Source: Immersiella caudata
Lineage: Eukaryota > Ascomycota > Sordariomycetes > Sordariales > Lasiosphaeriaceae
DNA: 64,000 nucleotides
NCBI GenBank assembly: GCA_030512335.1
Contig: JAULSU010000003.1
Location: 4,216,001 to 4,280,000, forward strand
Direction of reading: 5' to 3'
Both the position numbers and the translations under genes were made by a program. Below the pieces are notes generated by a model that worked only from the letters and a program-made list of their open reading frames with translations, did no database searches and was not told where the DNA came from. Position 1 is the stretch's first letter; each line of letters opens with the position of its first letter. Of this stretch, positions 13,146 through 24,643 are shown one piece after another.

Positions 13146-13635
13146 TGTGACAACCTACGGGCCACCCTTGTGGCCGGAACAGACCGACGTATCCCCACAG
13201 GCGTCACAGTATAAGGCACCGTATAACAACCACTTAATACTATGTGATCTATACTAAGGAATCCGCTTTATCACAGATTAAACGGAAACCTATAAAGTAC
13301 TTACTCTGTGATCTGTAAACACTAAAGGATAAAGTAACAGATTAAAGTACAAATTATATCTCTATTAGTTAGTATAGATAGCTATCATCGTACCCACGAT
13401 AGTGTGAGGAACCTCCTGTTCCTCACACAAGTATTTGCTTATTAATTAAACTATCTTTGATTATATCTTACTGTACTAATACTTAAAGTGTTACTCTGTC
13501 TTATAGTGACATACGACCATCGTTAACCAGTGAACCCCTGTCTGTAAGGACTTACCTCTGCACTACTCTTCTCTGCCTAACCATCCTATCTAGCGACCCT
13601 GCCGACCGCCTGTCAACAGGCCAGAGGTCGTAACA
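13146..13635 (+). repeat. 3' LTR of element A2
   Basis: This is a 490-bp LTR beginning TGTGACAACCTACGGGCCAC and ending GGTCGTAACA, so it keeps the canonical TG..CA ends. It is followed by ATATT (13,636-13,640), the same 5 bp that precede the 5' LTR. Confidence 0.94.
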
Positions 13636-13791
13636 ATATTATACTATATCTCCTCTTTAACCTTTTAGTAAATCCGGAGAAATTAAAGGTTTATAATTTG
13701 TTATATACTGAAAAGAGAGCCCTTGTTAACTATAACTTTGTACCGTGTTATAAGTAGGCTAAAAATCCTTATATCTAAGGGTTACAGCTAA
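13636..13791 (-). pseudogene. Fot1/pogo-like transposase relic, fragment 3
   Basis: This is a minus-strand segment between element A2 and the solo B LTR. In frame with fragment 2 (14,318-14,745) it reads PLDIRIFSLLITRYK, the decayed form of the QPLDVG.F.PLK..Y motif that carries the third catalytic Asp in pogo/Fot1 DDE domains. It continues through KVIVNKGSLFSI into a helical C-terminal region. The flanking target duplications are CTAA on one side and ATATT on the other. Confidence 0.85.
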
Positions 13792-14317
13792 TGACTCGGG
13801 GCGATCGTTCCGATCGCCCCTTGTGGTTTTTTTGGGTGTTTTTTTGTGTGCATATCACTGTAACCATTTTGTAATTAGCGAAGTTTTGGCGCGCGCCGTC
13901 AAGGCCGCGCCGCGCGGTTCTTCGAACCGCGTTTCTTCTCGAGGCGGGCGAACAAAAGGAGAAAAAAGACGACATCGGCGATTTCACCACGAGTTACACC
14001 TGTAAATGGCTTAAGTGACCTCTCCTCCCTTTAATCGGAGGAAGAAGTAATAGTCCCCAGTCCCTTTTCTTAGTTATTCCTACTTGGTTATTCCTACTTG
14101 GTTATTCCTACTTGGTTATTCCTACTTGGTTATCCCTACTCGGTTGCGTGCTTCCCTCCAGGTCAGTCCTCGTTTTCACACGTCAGTCCCACGCGTGCTC
14201 CTTCGATCGGAGAAGGAGCTACCTTACTGGCGGCCATACTGGCCGCCATCGGCGTTCTTAGGGGTGGTTCTATTCTTTTGTGCCCTGAGTCTTATGGTGC
14301 ATCACCGCACCTGTTCA
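13792..14317 (+). mobile_element. Solo LTR of element B
   Basis: This 526-bp sequence is highly similar to the LTRs at 14,746-15,277 and 26,619-27,150, with no internal element sequence attached. It starts TGACTCGGGGCGATCG and ends CACCTGTTCA, and is flanked by a 4-bp target duplication CTAA (13,788-13,791 and 14,318-14,321). A solo LTR with matching duplications implies insertion of a complete B element followed by LTR-LTR recombination. It contains five copies of a 14-bp tandem unit (14,073-14,144) and three GC-rich hairpins. Confidence 0.9.
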
Positions 14318-14745
14318 CTAATACGTGGTGTAAGGGGGTAGGTATAGCGGTACGATTTTATAATCCTGATAAAACTTTACAAACTTTATTAAAATATGGC
14401 TAAAATGGCTGTTAAGGATAAAAAGCCGGTGTTCTTTTTATGTACGGCTTTAGGTATGGTGTTAAAAGTGTTGTAATTATTTTAGGGTGATAGTGTGGTT
14501 AGTTTAGCCTTTTAGAGAGACCTTAATGATAATATTAGGGTTAATTATTTTATCAGTCCACTTATGTTAAATTTTAATACCCTTAAATATAATAAACGGT
14601 GGAAAAAGGAAGTTATTAATAAAGATACATTTAATAACTAACGCCTATTTATAATTACCCGGCTACGTGGAAAAGGATTTTAATTCTTCTATAGGAATGA
14701 TAACTTTTTGGTCTTCCCCGATACCTTTTATATAGCCCTTTTTAT
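14318..14745 (-). pseudogene. Fot1/pogo-like transposase relic, DDE core (fragment 2)
   Basis: The minus-strand frame (with stops) reads KKGYIKGIGEDQKVIIP, then FLFPPFIIFKG, then LFILNSHFSH, then KIVPLYLPPYTTY. These are the successive motifs of the pogo/Fot1 DDE domain (DE.G...G.G, LPP.IIFKG, L.LDGH.SH, I..LPPHTTHLLQPLD). The second catalytic Asp (LDGHxSH) has become Asn. The upstream partner is fragment 1 at 27,151-27,731, separated only by element B. Removing B and one TTAT joins the frames exactly. Confidence 0.9.
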
Positions 14746-15277
14746 TGACTCGGGGCGATCGTTCCGATCGCCCCTTGTGGTTTTTTTTTGGGTGTTTTTT
14801 TGTGTGCATATCACTGTAACCATTTTGTAATTAGCGAAGTTTTAGCGCGCGCCGTCAAGGCCGCACCGCGTGGTTCTTCGAACCGCGTTTCTTCTCCAGG
14901 CAGGCGAATAAAAAAAGGAGAAAAAAAGACAACATCGGCGATTTCACCACAAGTTACACCTGCAAATGGCTTAAGTGACCTCTCCTCCCTTTAATCGGAG
15001 GAAGAAGTAGTAATCCCCGGTCCCTTTTCTTAGTTATTCCTACTTGGTTATCCCTACTTAGTTATTCCTACTTGGTTATTCCTACTTGGTTATCCTTACT
15101 TAGTTACGTGCCTCCTTCCAGGTTAGTCCTTGTTTTCACACGTCAGTCCCACGCGTGCTCCTTCGATCGGAGAAGGAGCTACCTTACTGGCGGCCATACT
15201 AGCCGCCATCGGCGTTCTTGGGGGTGGTTCTATTCTTTTGTGCCCTGAGTCTTATGGTGCATTACCGCACCTGTTTA
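14746..15277 (+). repeat. 5' LTR of element B
   Basis: This is a 532-bp LTR starting TGACTCGGGGCGATCG and ending CACCTGTTTA (the terminal CA has become TA). It matches the 3' LTR and the solo LTR. It contains a 14-bp tandem array at about 15,033-15,104 and GC-rich hairpins near both ends. The left flank is TTAT. Confidence 0.92.
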
Positions 15278-15450
15278 AATGGGGGCTCTGTCGGGGAGCT
15301 GCAAAGTAGCCAGGTTAAATTAGTCTAAAAGCTCCCCATATATAAATATAAACACAAACATAATAAAAACACACTTATTTCAAGCAAACATTGGCATTAA
15401 GCGATGCTAAGCGTCTTATTACAGTTATAGTGCCTTAAGTTCGGCCCCGT

Positions 15451-17082
15451 GTGGCCACTACTACAAACATTAATAACGAAAACAACAACAAAGAGGGAGG
15501 GTTCTCGACACCTATTCACCAGGACAGAATATATCACCTTGGTAACCTCCGATCAAACCGGTCTGGTCCTTTAGCAGCGGGTAGAGCGCGTTCTCATCGT
15601 TCAGGAAGATCCCATCAAGCCAAGAGCTCAGCGAGATCATAAGGCCACTACTAAACACCAAAAGCAGCTATATATCACTAGTGCTGAGACAGGTCCTATC
15701 TCTCATAATCAGAATCACCCAATAAAGACACACCTTTAACCGGTCGGATCCGAGGAAGTGGAACTAAAGAGCAGGGAGCTTAGCAGTTACTGCTTAGTTA
15801 TAGCCCAAATCCGAATTAGCGTCAGCCACCCGGTCCACAACTGAAAACACTATTAGCATTATAATCCTAAAATCGGTTAAAAACGTTACAGTGATAATTT
15901 TAACGATTTGCCTTAGTGCGGGAGTTCTTTTTAATAAGTAAGTCGGGCTGTGGAGTGTTACATAAGGGATCGGATCAGCGGTAAAGCGCCTCCACGATAA
16001 AGGGATAGTACTGTTAGGTCTAGAACATCAGTCTTCCTCTGATCAGGTAAACATTATAGTCGGGTCGTCCAAAGGAAGCCCTTATAACCGCCAAACACAC
16101 TAACAAGTCCCGTCAACACTCCTCATCAAGCCGTCAAAAGCCCTCACCAAGGAAACAGCAACCTCGGCAATACCGACGACACCCTCTAAGAACTCGAGCC
16201 CGCTAGGTCAATCTCCCTTTGATCGAAACGACACGATACCCGCAAACTCCCACCAGCTATTCCCCACAGCTCTAGAGGCCGGCTTCAACAAGCCCTTCGG
16301 AGGAGAATACGTCACCAACTATCTGGCCACGTTTAAAAAATACTGTGACGATTTCGGTATTATCACAGATAAGGCTTGTTACGTTAAATGGATAAGATAG
16401 TGCGCGAGGAACGCTAAGGACCAAGTCGCCAGCGAAAGGGAGAGCATAAGCACGTACACGTGGGAAGGGTTGAAGGAATGGATAAAGCAGCACTGGAAGC
16501 ATAAGGACCCTTGTTAGAAGGAGGACCCGGTCAAAGCCCTCCACCAATTCTATAATTACGTTGTCAACCCCTAGCACTCAAGCCTTATAAAGGCTATTAA
16601 CAAGCACGATCTACTACTATCCCGATTAAGCCCGAACGAGCGGAAGATCACAGCACTGGTTACCACCCGTAGCTTCTACGACACTCTCACCCCCTCCGTC
16701 AAAACCACCGTTCACTTACGTAAAGATCTGCCCGATCCGAAGATTAAGGCTATCCCTTATAAGGAGTTCAAACAGTGGTTTATCGACTTTATCTCTAATA
16801 GCTACGTTGTAAACAAAGACTACACCCACACACAGCGTTTCAACCCTTCGGAAGGAGTGATCGCAGCACCGGCCACTTCAAGACGCCCTTTCACCACTAT
16901 CAAGAGTGATACGGATAATTTCTCTCATATTCCGGAAAGGGAAAGCGGTTACACCCCCCCAGCCAGAGCTAGAGAGACTCACCCAGTAACGCTAGCCATA
17001 AAGAAGAGGATAAACTCCCTAGCAAGGAGCTTTAAGCAGCTAAGCCTGAACATACTGCACCTTAACAATAATATTCCTTAAT
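15451..17082 (+). pseudogene. gag relic of element B
   Basis: The frame begins with ATG at 15,451 (MATTTNINNENNNKEGGFST). It is interrupted by TAA/TAG codons and, over part of 15,700-16,150, is heavily eroded. From about 16,330 it is clear again: YTWEGLKEWIKQHWKHKD, ALHQFYNYVVNP and DLLLSRLSPNERKITALV resemble the alpha-helical retrotransposon capsid domain (W...L..WI..HW, L..F...). A basic C-terminal region (16,857-17,081) follows. I did not see a CCHC zinc knuckle. Confidence 0.7.
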
Positions 17083-20000
17083 AACCTGGCGTCCTTCGGG
17101 TTAAACCAATCCACACCCAGCCCCAGTAAAAGACGGTTCAGTTTACAAATACTAAAGATCTAGTCACGACCTTTACCTAGCGGCTGAGGAAACAAAGGGA
17201 GACCTACTCATCCTCACCCCCCGTGTGCTACTAGTGTTCGCAAATTAGGCATGCTATAACAACCTGCCACTCCATAAACTATATACTATTACTGGGTCTA
17301 ATCCATTACTCCTACAGCGACTTATACCTTAGCCCGCTCACTGGCAGGTAAGGGAGGCCAGATCCAGATAATAAGCTCTTAAAGGAAGAAGTTAAGCAGA
17401 TAAAGGACAGGTTAGTCCTTAAGCCCTACGTTATCACAGTATTAATATTACGACCAGAGAAGCCTTACTATACTAAGTTTAAGCAGTGGTATAAGTAACT
17501 TAAGAATATAAATCTAAAACACCAGATCTAGTGGAACTTGCTTAGAATGACAAAAGGCCCGGAACCTGACTTCGGGGGTAATAACAGTGCTCCGATCGAA
17601 GAAGAACCAAGGCAAAGTACCACCCGGTTATTTATCAATCGTCTCTTTAGCCCTAATAGGAAACCAGTTATTAGTTACCCTATAACTGCCGAGGTTAAGA
17701 CGGCGGCTAAGTACTAATAAAGTGCCTATATCTACGTTTAGGCCTTAAACTTTCCCGGGTCTAGGGTTAAGCCTAGTAATGGTTTAGAGTCAGATGAGGG
17801 TCTAAAGCAGTAAGTGGCCTTAACTGCTCTCTCCCATTCTAAAAGAAGAAGGGTTAAAAAGGTTACGGAGGATAACACTCAGGGGAGAGGAACAGTTAAC
17901 GTCACTACCCCAGCACTACGCTTAACGCACCCACCAAACACCAGACCAAATCCCAGTGTCACTCCTACCTCTAATCAAAGCAAACCAACCTCAAGTGATA
18001 AGGGAATCCGGCTAACGACTTAAAAGATAAAGGAATAAAAGCAACCGACACGGATTATCCCTATAAGGAACTCAGTTCATAGCTAACCCCCAGATAAAGT
18101 CGTTAATAAGTGGCTGGATCAACTGCTAAATAGAAAGATAAAAAAGTCACTTCTAAGACTTCTAGAACTCTCACTGCCCTTAAAAGTCACACTTATGTCT
18201 TATCTTAAAGGCGACGGAAATTAACCGGTTTTTATATATTTAAGGTCTGCGACACCTGACGCCGACGTCCCGGGCGAACTCCCTGTTAGAATAAGCTATT
18301 TACAAGCCTCTAAACGAAGGAAGATTAAAGAAAACACAGTTATAACAGTAGTAAATGTAAACAGTGATAATAAGTTACACCTACACCATAACGGGTTATA
18401 AAGTGATCTTAAAAGTGGGAAGGTCTTAGCCAGCACCCTCTAGAACCTTAATAAAGACGTTATACGGATTTTCACGCTACGGACTCTTTCAATCGGAGTA
18501 ACAAACCTTAAAGGGAAGTCCATAAGGCTGCATTCACTCCTTAATCTCTACCTTAACATTAAGTCTACCATATCGAAAAAGGTGTTAGCCCTCTTAAACT
18601 TAGGGTCGGAGTGTAACGTGATCTCGTTAACACTAATGCAGGCTCTTAAAATTCCTATATTTGGTATAAACATACAGTCGTAAGGGCTTAATAACACGGA
18701 TCCTGTACTATTTGTTAGGGAAATAAAAGTAATATTATTCCTCTACAGACAACCCTACCCGGTTCACTTCTTCATCTCCAAGTATAAGGTCATGGATCAC
18801 GACTTACTTCTTAGGATCCCCTTCTTCAACGACACCCGGTTGAACTGGGTGCACTCTGGAGACTCAGAAGAGGTAAGGTGTATCGTTACTGCTAAGGTCT
18901 TGTTCGGCGATACCTGTATTATAGCATTAGTGGTCTACGGCTCCGACCAAACGACTAAACAGCGTATTTAGTAACAACGGCCGTGTGTTAAAAGGACTAA
19001 CATGCCGTGTGCCGCGTAATTATATCCCAGAGTGGGTGGGCCTGGAGAAGGATAAAGAACCTATTAGATTCTTAAACGATAACTGTGGCCGGACCATCTT
19101 CGTCGACATTTTCAAGCGCTCCACCTTACCGTTGGTCAATGACCTATGGCGCAAAACGCTTTCCATTCATTCAACAGAGGACTTTACCTTTGATCGGAAA
19201 ACGGCGACTTTAAAAGAGGAGGTTTCCCAACTATAGGAGGTCTTGGGGGTGCACAGGCGTTACACGAAGACGGAGCCTCACCAGTCAAGCGTAAAAGGAC
19301 CACCTGTCTCGGCTAAAAGCTTCACGCAGTATAAAAGAGTCGATAAAAAGGTTAAGCCAGTGGACACGGCTCTATCGGATGGCTCTGTTCCTGAAGGAGA
19401 CCCGGATTAAAAGCGCAAGCGAATGGCGGAAGCAGAAAAGCGCATACAGTACAGCAACGAATTCAACCCCTACTACCAACCCAAGTTCTCTTCGATCAAA
19501 CAAGGGTCAAGATTAACAAAGGAGAGACTGCAAGCAATCCTTAACAAAGTCACCAACCACTTAACACTAAAAGAGCTTAAATTATTTACTTATATCCTTT
19601 ATAACAGGGAGGCAGCTCTCTCTTAGGATTTCACGGAAAGTGGACGGATCAGCTCAGATATCATACCCCCTCTAACAATTAAGACCATTCCTCACAAAGC
19701 CTGGCAGACTTGCTATATCCCTATTCCAAAACCTCTTATCCCTAAGGTCATCTAACTCCTTAAGGAAAGGGTTTAATAAGGGGCCCTGGAGGAGTTTTAT
19801 ACCACGTACTGTAATAACTGGTTCGTCGTTTAAAAAAAGGACAGCAGTCTTTATCTAATCAATAACACCTAAAAGATAAATAGTGTCTTAATTCGGGATA
19901 CCTTTAATCCTCTAGGTGTAAAAGAGTTCAGTAAGGAGTTTAAGGGCTGTATGCTTATCTCGCTGTTAAACCTCTTCTCAGGCTATAACCAAGTCGAGCT

Positions 20001-22640
20001 AGACGTTATAAGTAGGGATATAACGACCTTTTTTACTCCGATTAGACTTTTCAGGATATATACCCTTCCTTAAGGCGTGACAAACTTAATAGCCCAGTTT
20101 ATATAAGCCGTGGTCCGGATACTTTACAATCTTATCCCCTATAAATGCCGGCCGTTTCTTGACGACATCTGCGTAAAAGGACCGCAATACAATTACAGAG
20201 GAGAGGAGCTTAAGCCTGACTTACGCTATTACGTGGTTAAGCACCTGATAAACTTAGACGCTATTCTCGTTAACTGCGAACTAACAGGGGCGACTATCTC
20301 CCCAGCTAAATCACAGTGGGTTCAGAAAAAGGCCATCCTACTCAGCTACCTATACTTACCTGATAGACGCTCCCTTAATTAGACAAAAGTTATTAAGATT
20401 AACAAGTGGAGGACCTGCTCAGATATCAAAGACGTCAGGTTATTCCTAGGGATAGTCGGGTTTTATTAAGTTTAGATGGAAGAATTCGGACACGTTATAG
20501 CCCCTTTATACGCACTGATAAAGAAAGACGCAAAGTGGGAGTGGACTAAAAGGGAGCAGACCGTGATGGAGTTCCTACAGAGAAAAGTCACCACCGCCCC
20601 GGTCCTAGTAACAATTACCTATAATAACCCTCGCTTTGGCATTATCTTTATGGTTGTTAATGCTAGCCTTAAAGGCTGGGGAGGTGTCATCGAGTAAGTC
20701 GGACCGGACGGAAAGAGGTACCCTTGTCGTTTTAAGAGTGGAGTGTGGAACAGTTCCGAGTAACGCTATAATGTTACCAAGAGGGAACTTAAGGGGCTGC
20801 TAAATATACTAAAGCGAACCCGTTATTACCTCTATAGGGTTAAGTTCGTTATTAAGACCGACGCCCTTATTCTAGTTCATTAATTAAACGGAGCGGCTAG
20901 CGATGTGCCCGGAGCCTTTCTTATGAGATGGATTGCTTGGATCCAGAACTTCGATTTCGATGTTAAACACATTCCTGGGACTAAAAACGTTGTGGCCGAT
21001 GGGTTATCACAGAAGCCTGCCGGTTCCTCTGATCTAATGGTGTTAGAGCTTAAAGAGGATATTAATAACTTCGTCAATGCTAAGATCTTCGCTTAAACAG
21101 TTGCTAACGCAGACCTTTGAACAGGGCCGTTGCTTGACGGCAAGTGGAGGAAGGAGTCCCACGATATCGCAGCCTACCTAAGCACCTTTACCATTCCACC
21201 AGAGGTCGCGAAGAAGTCAAGTTTGGTAATCCGGAAGTGGAAGGTTAGGTGTTACAAGTATATGGTTAAGTATAATATCCTCTGGACATAACCGCTAAAG
21301 GGGAAGGATATCTTATTGTAAAGGGTTATAGATTGCCCGAAGATACAGAGGTAGCTCTGGACGTGTCTTTACAAGCTCTCTAGTTATTAAAGTCGTTAGG
21401 TTACCTATAATCGGATTACCAGGTATTACTACTGGAGGGGAATGTATGTTATAGTTAAAGACTGGATCAGAAGCTGCGCCGATTACTAGCTCTACAGCAG
21501 CTGGTGTTACGAAGAAGGACCGGAGTATAACACACCGTTACCGTAGCCCTTTGCGAAGTGGACTCTTGACCTTTAAGTCTTTATATCTGAACCTAGTGGC
21601 AAAAAAGTGTGGGTAGTTAAAGCACGAGACGATCTCTCCGGGTACCTAGAGGTGAAGATCCTCTATAATAAGGGCTCTAAGGTAGTGAAAGATTTCGTGA
21701 TAAACTATATTATTTTGTAATAGAGATGGCCACTGGAAGTCCTGGTTAACGGAGGCTCTAAGTTTAAAGGGGTCCTAAAGGAATGCCTTAAGCAGCTCCG
21801 CGTTAGGCGTATCAGTATATCCCCGTATAATTCAAAAGCTAACAGACTTAATAAAGGAGGCTATTACCGGATCGCAGCAGCGCTGGCTAAACTCACCGGC
21901 GGAAAAGTCGTCAGGTTTGAGAAGTGGCTCCCCTACGTCCTCCATACTAATAGGATAAGCACCAGAGAGAGTCATGGGATAACCTCCTTTTACCTGGCGA
22001 AAGGCTTTAACCCGATATCTGAAGTTAAGATTAATCACCCCTCCTGGCGTCTTATTAAGTGGGATACAATCGCCTCCCTCTAATCAAATGAAAAATAAAC
22101 TAATACTAAAGTTAGAACTGTACTAATAGCCGCCAGAGTAAAGTACCTTTAAGAAGCCCAGTATAATATGAACGTTACGGTAGACCGGGTCACAACTGCA
22201 CGATAAAAATAGGTTAATTACCGGAAAAAAAGGTTTACGTATAAATTTCACCCTTAGTTTACTTTAATTAGAGAAGGAGACTTAGTTCTGGTTTAGGATA
22301 GTGTGTGGGAGATCGACATATCCGTACACCGGAAGCTCACGTATCGGTGGCATGGGCTTTACAGGGTGAAGAAGATTAGGGTAAAGTCGACTTACGTCTT
22401 TAAAACTCTTGACGGAGTCCAGATTAGAACCTCCTACCCATTAAAAAGGGTTAAAAAGTTCTTCTAAGTCGATGGTGTTTATGTGGAGTTTAATAACAAG
22501 GTTATCCTTACCCCTGATAACCCTGACCCTAATAACCACAGCCTGAAAGACTTAACCGCAAAGGATATTTTAACACTAACATTTGATAAGGACGGTGAAC
22601 CATCCTCCGACTAAGAGAAAGAGGATACCGTGTAGGTTGA
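17083..22640 (+). pseudogene. pol relic of element B: protease, RT, RNase H, integrase
   Basis: Protease: ALLNLGSECNVISLTLMQAL near 18,590 (DTGSE decayed to NLGSE). RT: about 19,670-20,450, with LISLLNLFSGYNQVELD, FFTPIRLFRIYTLP and RPFLDDICVKGPQYN, so the catalytic DD is intact. RNase H: VVNASLKGWGGVIE near 20,655, NVTKRELKGLL, then FDFDVKHIPGTKNVVADGLS near 20,955. Integrase: about 21,120-22,480, including VVKARDDLSGYLE and the decayed VNGGSKFKGVLKE (D..GS.F, Asp changed to Asn). A coding-like tail reaches about 22,880. Stops are TAA or TAG; no frameshift is needed to follow the domains. Confidence 0.85.
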
Positions 22641-22867
22641 AGAAGTTGAGTACGAGCAGGAAGTTATTAGGTGATGTGGTATCCCACTTCCTGTTAATAA
22701 GGGGAAGCGTATCAGGATTCTTAAACCAAACGAGTTCAGAGTTGAAATTCCGCGAGGAAAGCCACCTGGCTTCTAGGATTAGAAAAGTGACGTGTGGTTC
22801 TTACTTGCTGTTAGTCCTGTGTCCCACAGGGTTGTCCAAGTGTCACCTTTTAGTCTCGCGGCAACAC

Positions 22868-22880
22868 TTGAGGGGAAGCG
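22868..22880 (+). other. internal copy of the element B polypurine motif
   Basis: TTGAGGGGAAGCG here is identical to the 13 bp directly before the 3' LTR (26,606-26,618). It sits at the end of pol, so it may be a central polypurine tract or the former 3' end of a shorter element. Confidence 0.55.
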
Positions 22881-23700
22881 CCATATATACGTACCCTTAA
22901 CAGTAAGCAGCCTCTTCTAATATAAAACACGTACTTTAATCGAAAGAAGTCTAAGCCTTTAGTGTATTTTTTTTTACTTTTTCCTTCCCTTCTTTTTCTC
23001 TTCCACTGGCCCCTTATAGACGGTGTGGTCTCCCCCCGCCCTTTTTTTATTGCTTACTTAAAGTAGACTTGTTAGAGTGGCTTTCTTTTACTCCTGTGGT
23101 ACTCTGAAACCTGCAGGTGGTGTGAAAGCGGCCTAGGGTGTTTCTTTTTATCCCCTCCCCCGGTTCTTTACCTTTAATGGAAAAAGGCGCGTATCTAGTT
23201 AAATCTTCACTTTTACAATGCCCTAGAGTAATACGGAGGAAAAGGTAACGAGTTTATTTCTGCTTTATAAAGTATATATATTCCCCCACCTTTATCCCCC
23301 TATTTAAGGACTTATTTTTTTCTCCTGTCGTGTTTTTTCCCCCCTTTTTTCCCCTTGATAAAAGCCTCTTATTACGCTTAAACCGCGCTTAAGTCAAACG
23401 TTAACTCCTTTACCCGAGGTATAGTTGTAGGGTTTAGCGGAGAAGCCTCTAGTAACCAAGCTGCCCTTTATGGCCTCGCTTACTGAGGGAGGTTCCGGTT
23501 CTCGTAGCTGCAAATACGGTCGTTAAACTGACAGTTCCCACACCGCCCAGTTCGGGAATTGTCGTTAACAAGTAGGTATAACACGCATTTAAAGAAAGGC
23601 CATATTAACTGAACCTTCTCACCGTTAATCTCGCGGAACAAACAGTAAAAGGAGTCCGCGTATTTAAAATAAAGGTTAAAGTTCCTGTTCAAGCCCCAGT
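22881..23700 (+). other. non-coding, pyrimidine-rich spacer inside element B
   Basis: This stretch of about 800 bp has long T/C-rich tracts (for example 22,965-23,050 and 23,300-23,360) and no recognisable protein motif. Short open frames near 23,480-23,690 do not resemble anything I know. Confidence 0.45.
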
Positions 23701-23701
23701 C

Positions 23702-24195
23702 AACTTATAATTATTTAATTAAATAAAGGAGAACACTTATATCTTTCCAAAGACCTAGATAAACAGCCCCTTTATATACTTAAAACGGTTAATAACTTAG
23801 TAAAGCTAACACCCAAGAGGACCCCTATTATACACCTTAACATATATAGTGTTAGGCTAGGAAAGACGTTTCCCGTTAAAAAGCCTAAGCTAAGCCTTAT
23901 AAAGGTTAAGGCAAATAAAGAGGTTCCTAACACTGTTTTTACTATCGGGAACCACCTAAACCACGTACGTTTTAATGAAAAACCCACTTATCTTAAAGAC
24001 CTTAAGGTATAACAACACGGCGAAAAAGTGGTTCAAACTTATCCAAGCCTACTGCGGCGCGCCATCCGGGATTATCTCGATCTCCCAGGGCGGAGAGCCA
24101 AAGTCAAGGACTTAAACGAACTAAGAAGGCGCCACTATACCTTTTATCTTCAGGATAAGAGCAAGGTTCACGGGTCTAGGTGGCGTAAACCTTAC
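23702..24195 (+). pseudogene. accessory coding-like frame 1 of element B (unknown)
   Basis: In one plus-strand frame about 165 codons are interrupted by only one TAA (near 24,008) before TAA at about 24,197. They read GEHLYLSKDLDKQPLYILK, then LTPKRTPIIHLNIYSVRLGK, then VKDLNELRRRHYTFYLQDK. The composition (basic, moderately hydrophobic, no low complexity) looks coding, but I recognise no family. No start codon is evident; a mutated one may lie upstream. It has the same strand as pol, and its 3' end is about 450 bp before accessory frame 2. Confidence 0.4.
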
Positions 24196-24643
24196 TAACT
24201 CTACGCTCAGCTCTAAAGTCTCACATCCCGGTATTAGGTGTTAAGGAGTGCTCCAACCGGAGAGAGAAGATAATGGAGAGGAAAAGTTAGAAGCTATTTT
24301 TTTTATGTGGTGGCTAATGGAAAAGAGGAAGTTATTAGGAGAAAATGGTGTTAAGGAAAGGAAGAATCCTAAAGCCGGCCTGGAATTGCTCTAAAAATAA
24401 CAGTATTATAAACACTTACTCTTTCCTTCCTTTAATCGGACAAACTAGAAGCGCTCCCTTTATTACCTACCGGCGGTGGGCTAGCTACTCAAAAACTATT
24501 TCAACCCTGTCAACTGCTTCCAACCTCAAGCCCTGAACTTCCACTAAACCACGCACTTTCAGAAACCCTCTTACAATCTAACAACGCGCATATTACTCCC
24601 TCCCTCTGATCGGAAGATACACCCTCTCTTTCTACCCATAAAA

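Larger units (their letters stand above)
5183..13635 (+). mobile_element. Ty3/gypsy chromodomain LTR retrotransposon A2 (complete, RIP-degraded)
   Basis: This is a full-length 8,453-bp element bounded by two 490-bp LTRs and a perfect 5-bp target duplication ATATT (5,178-5,182 and 13,636-13,640). Domain order on the plus strand is gag with a decayed zinc knuckle, protease, reverse transcriptase, RNase H, integrase, chromodomain. Integrase following RNase H marks Ty3/gypsy, and the chromodomain marks a chromovirus. A purine run AAAAAGGGGGGA just before the 3' LTR is the polypurine tract. I saw no standard TGG-type primer-binding site after the 5' LTR. TAA/TAG stops in all domains and G-to-A losses of catalytic Asp show that RIP inactivated it. 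Confidence 0.95.

Noticed and set aside
13823..14403. Short open frames in the B LTRs repeated three times (for example at 13,823, 14,788 and 26,673)
   Set aside because: They arise from the GC-rich LTR sequence, including the 14-bp tandem array; copies differ in frame and length.
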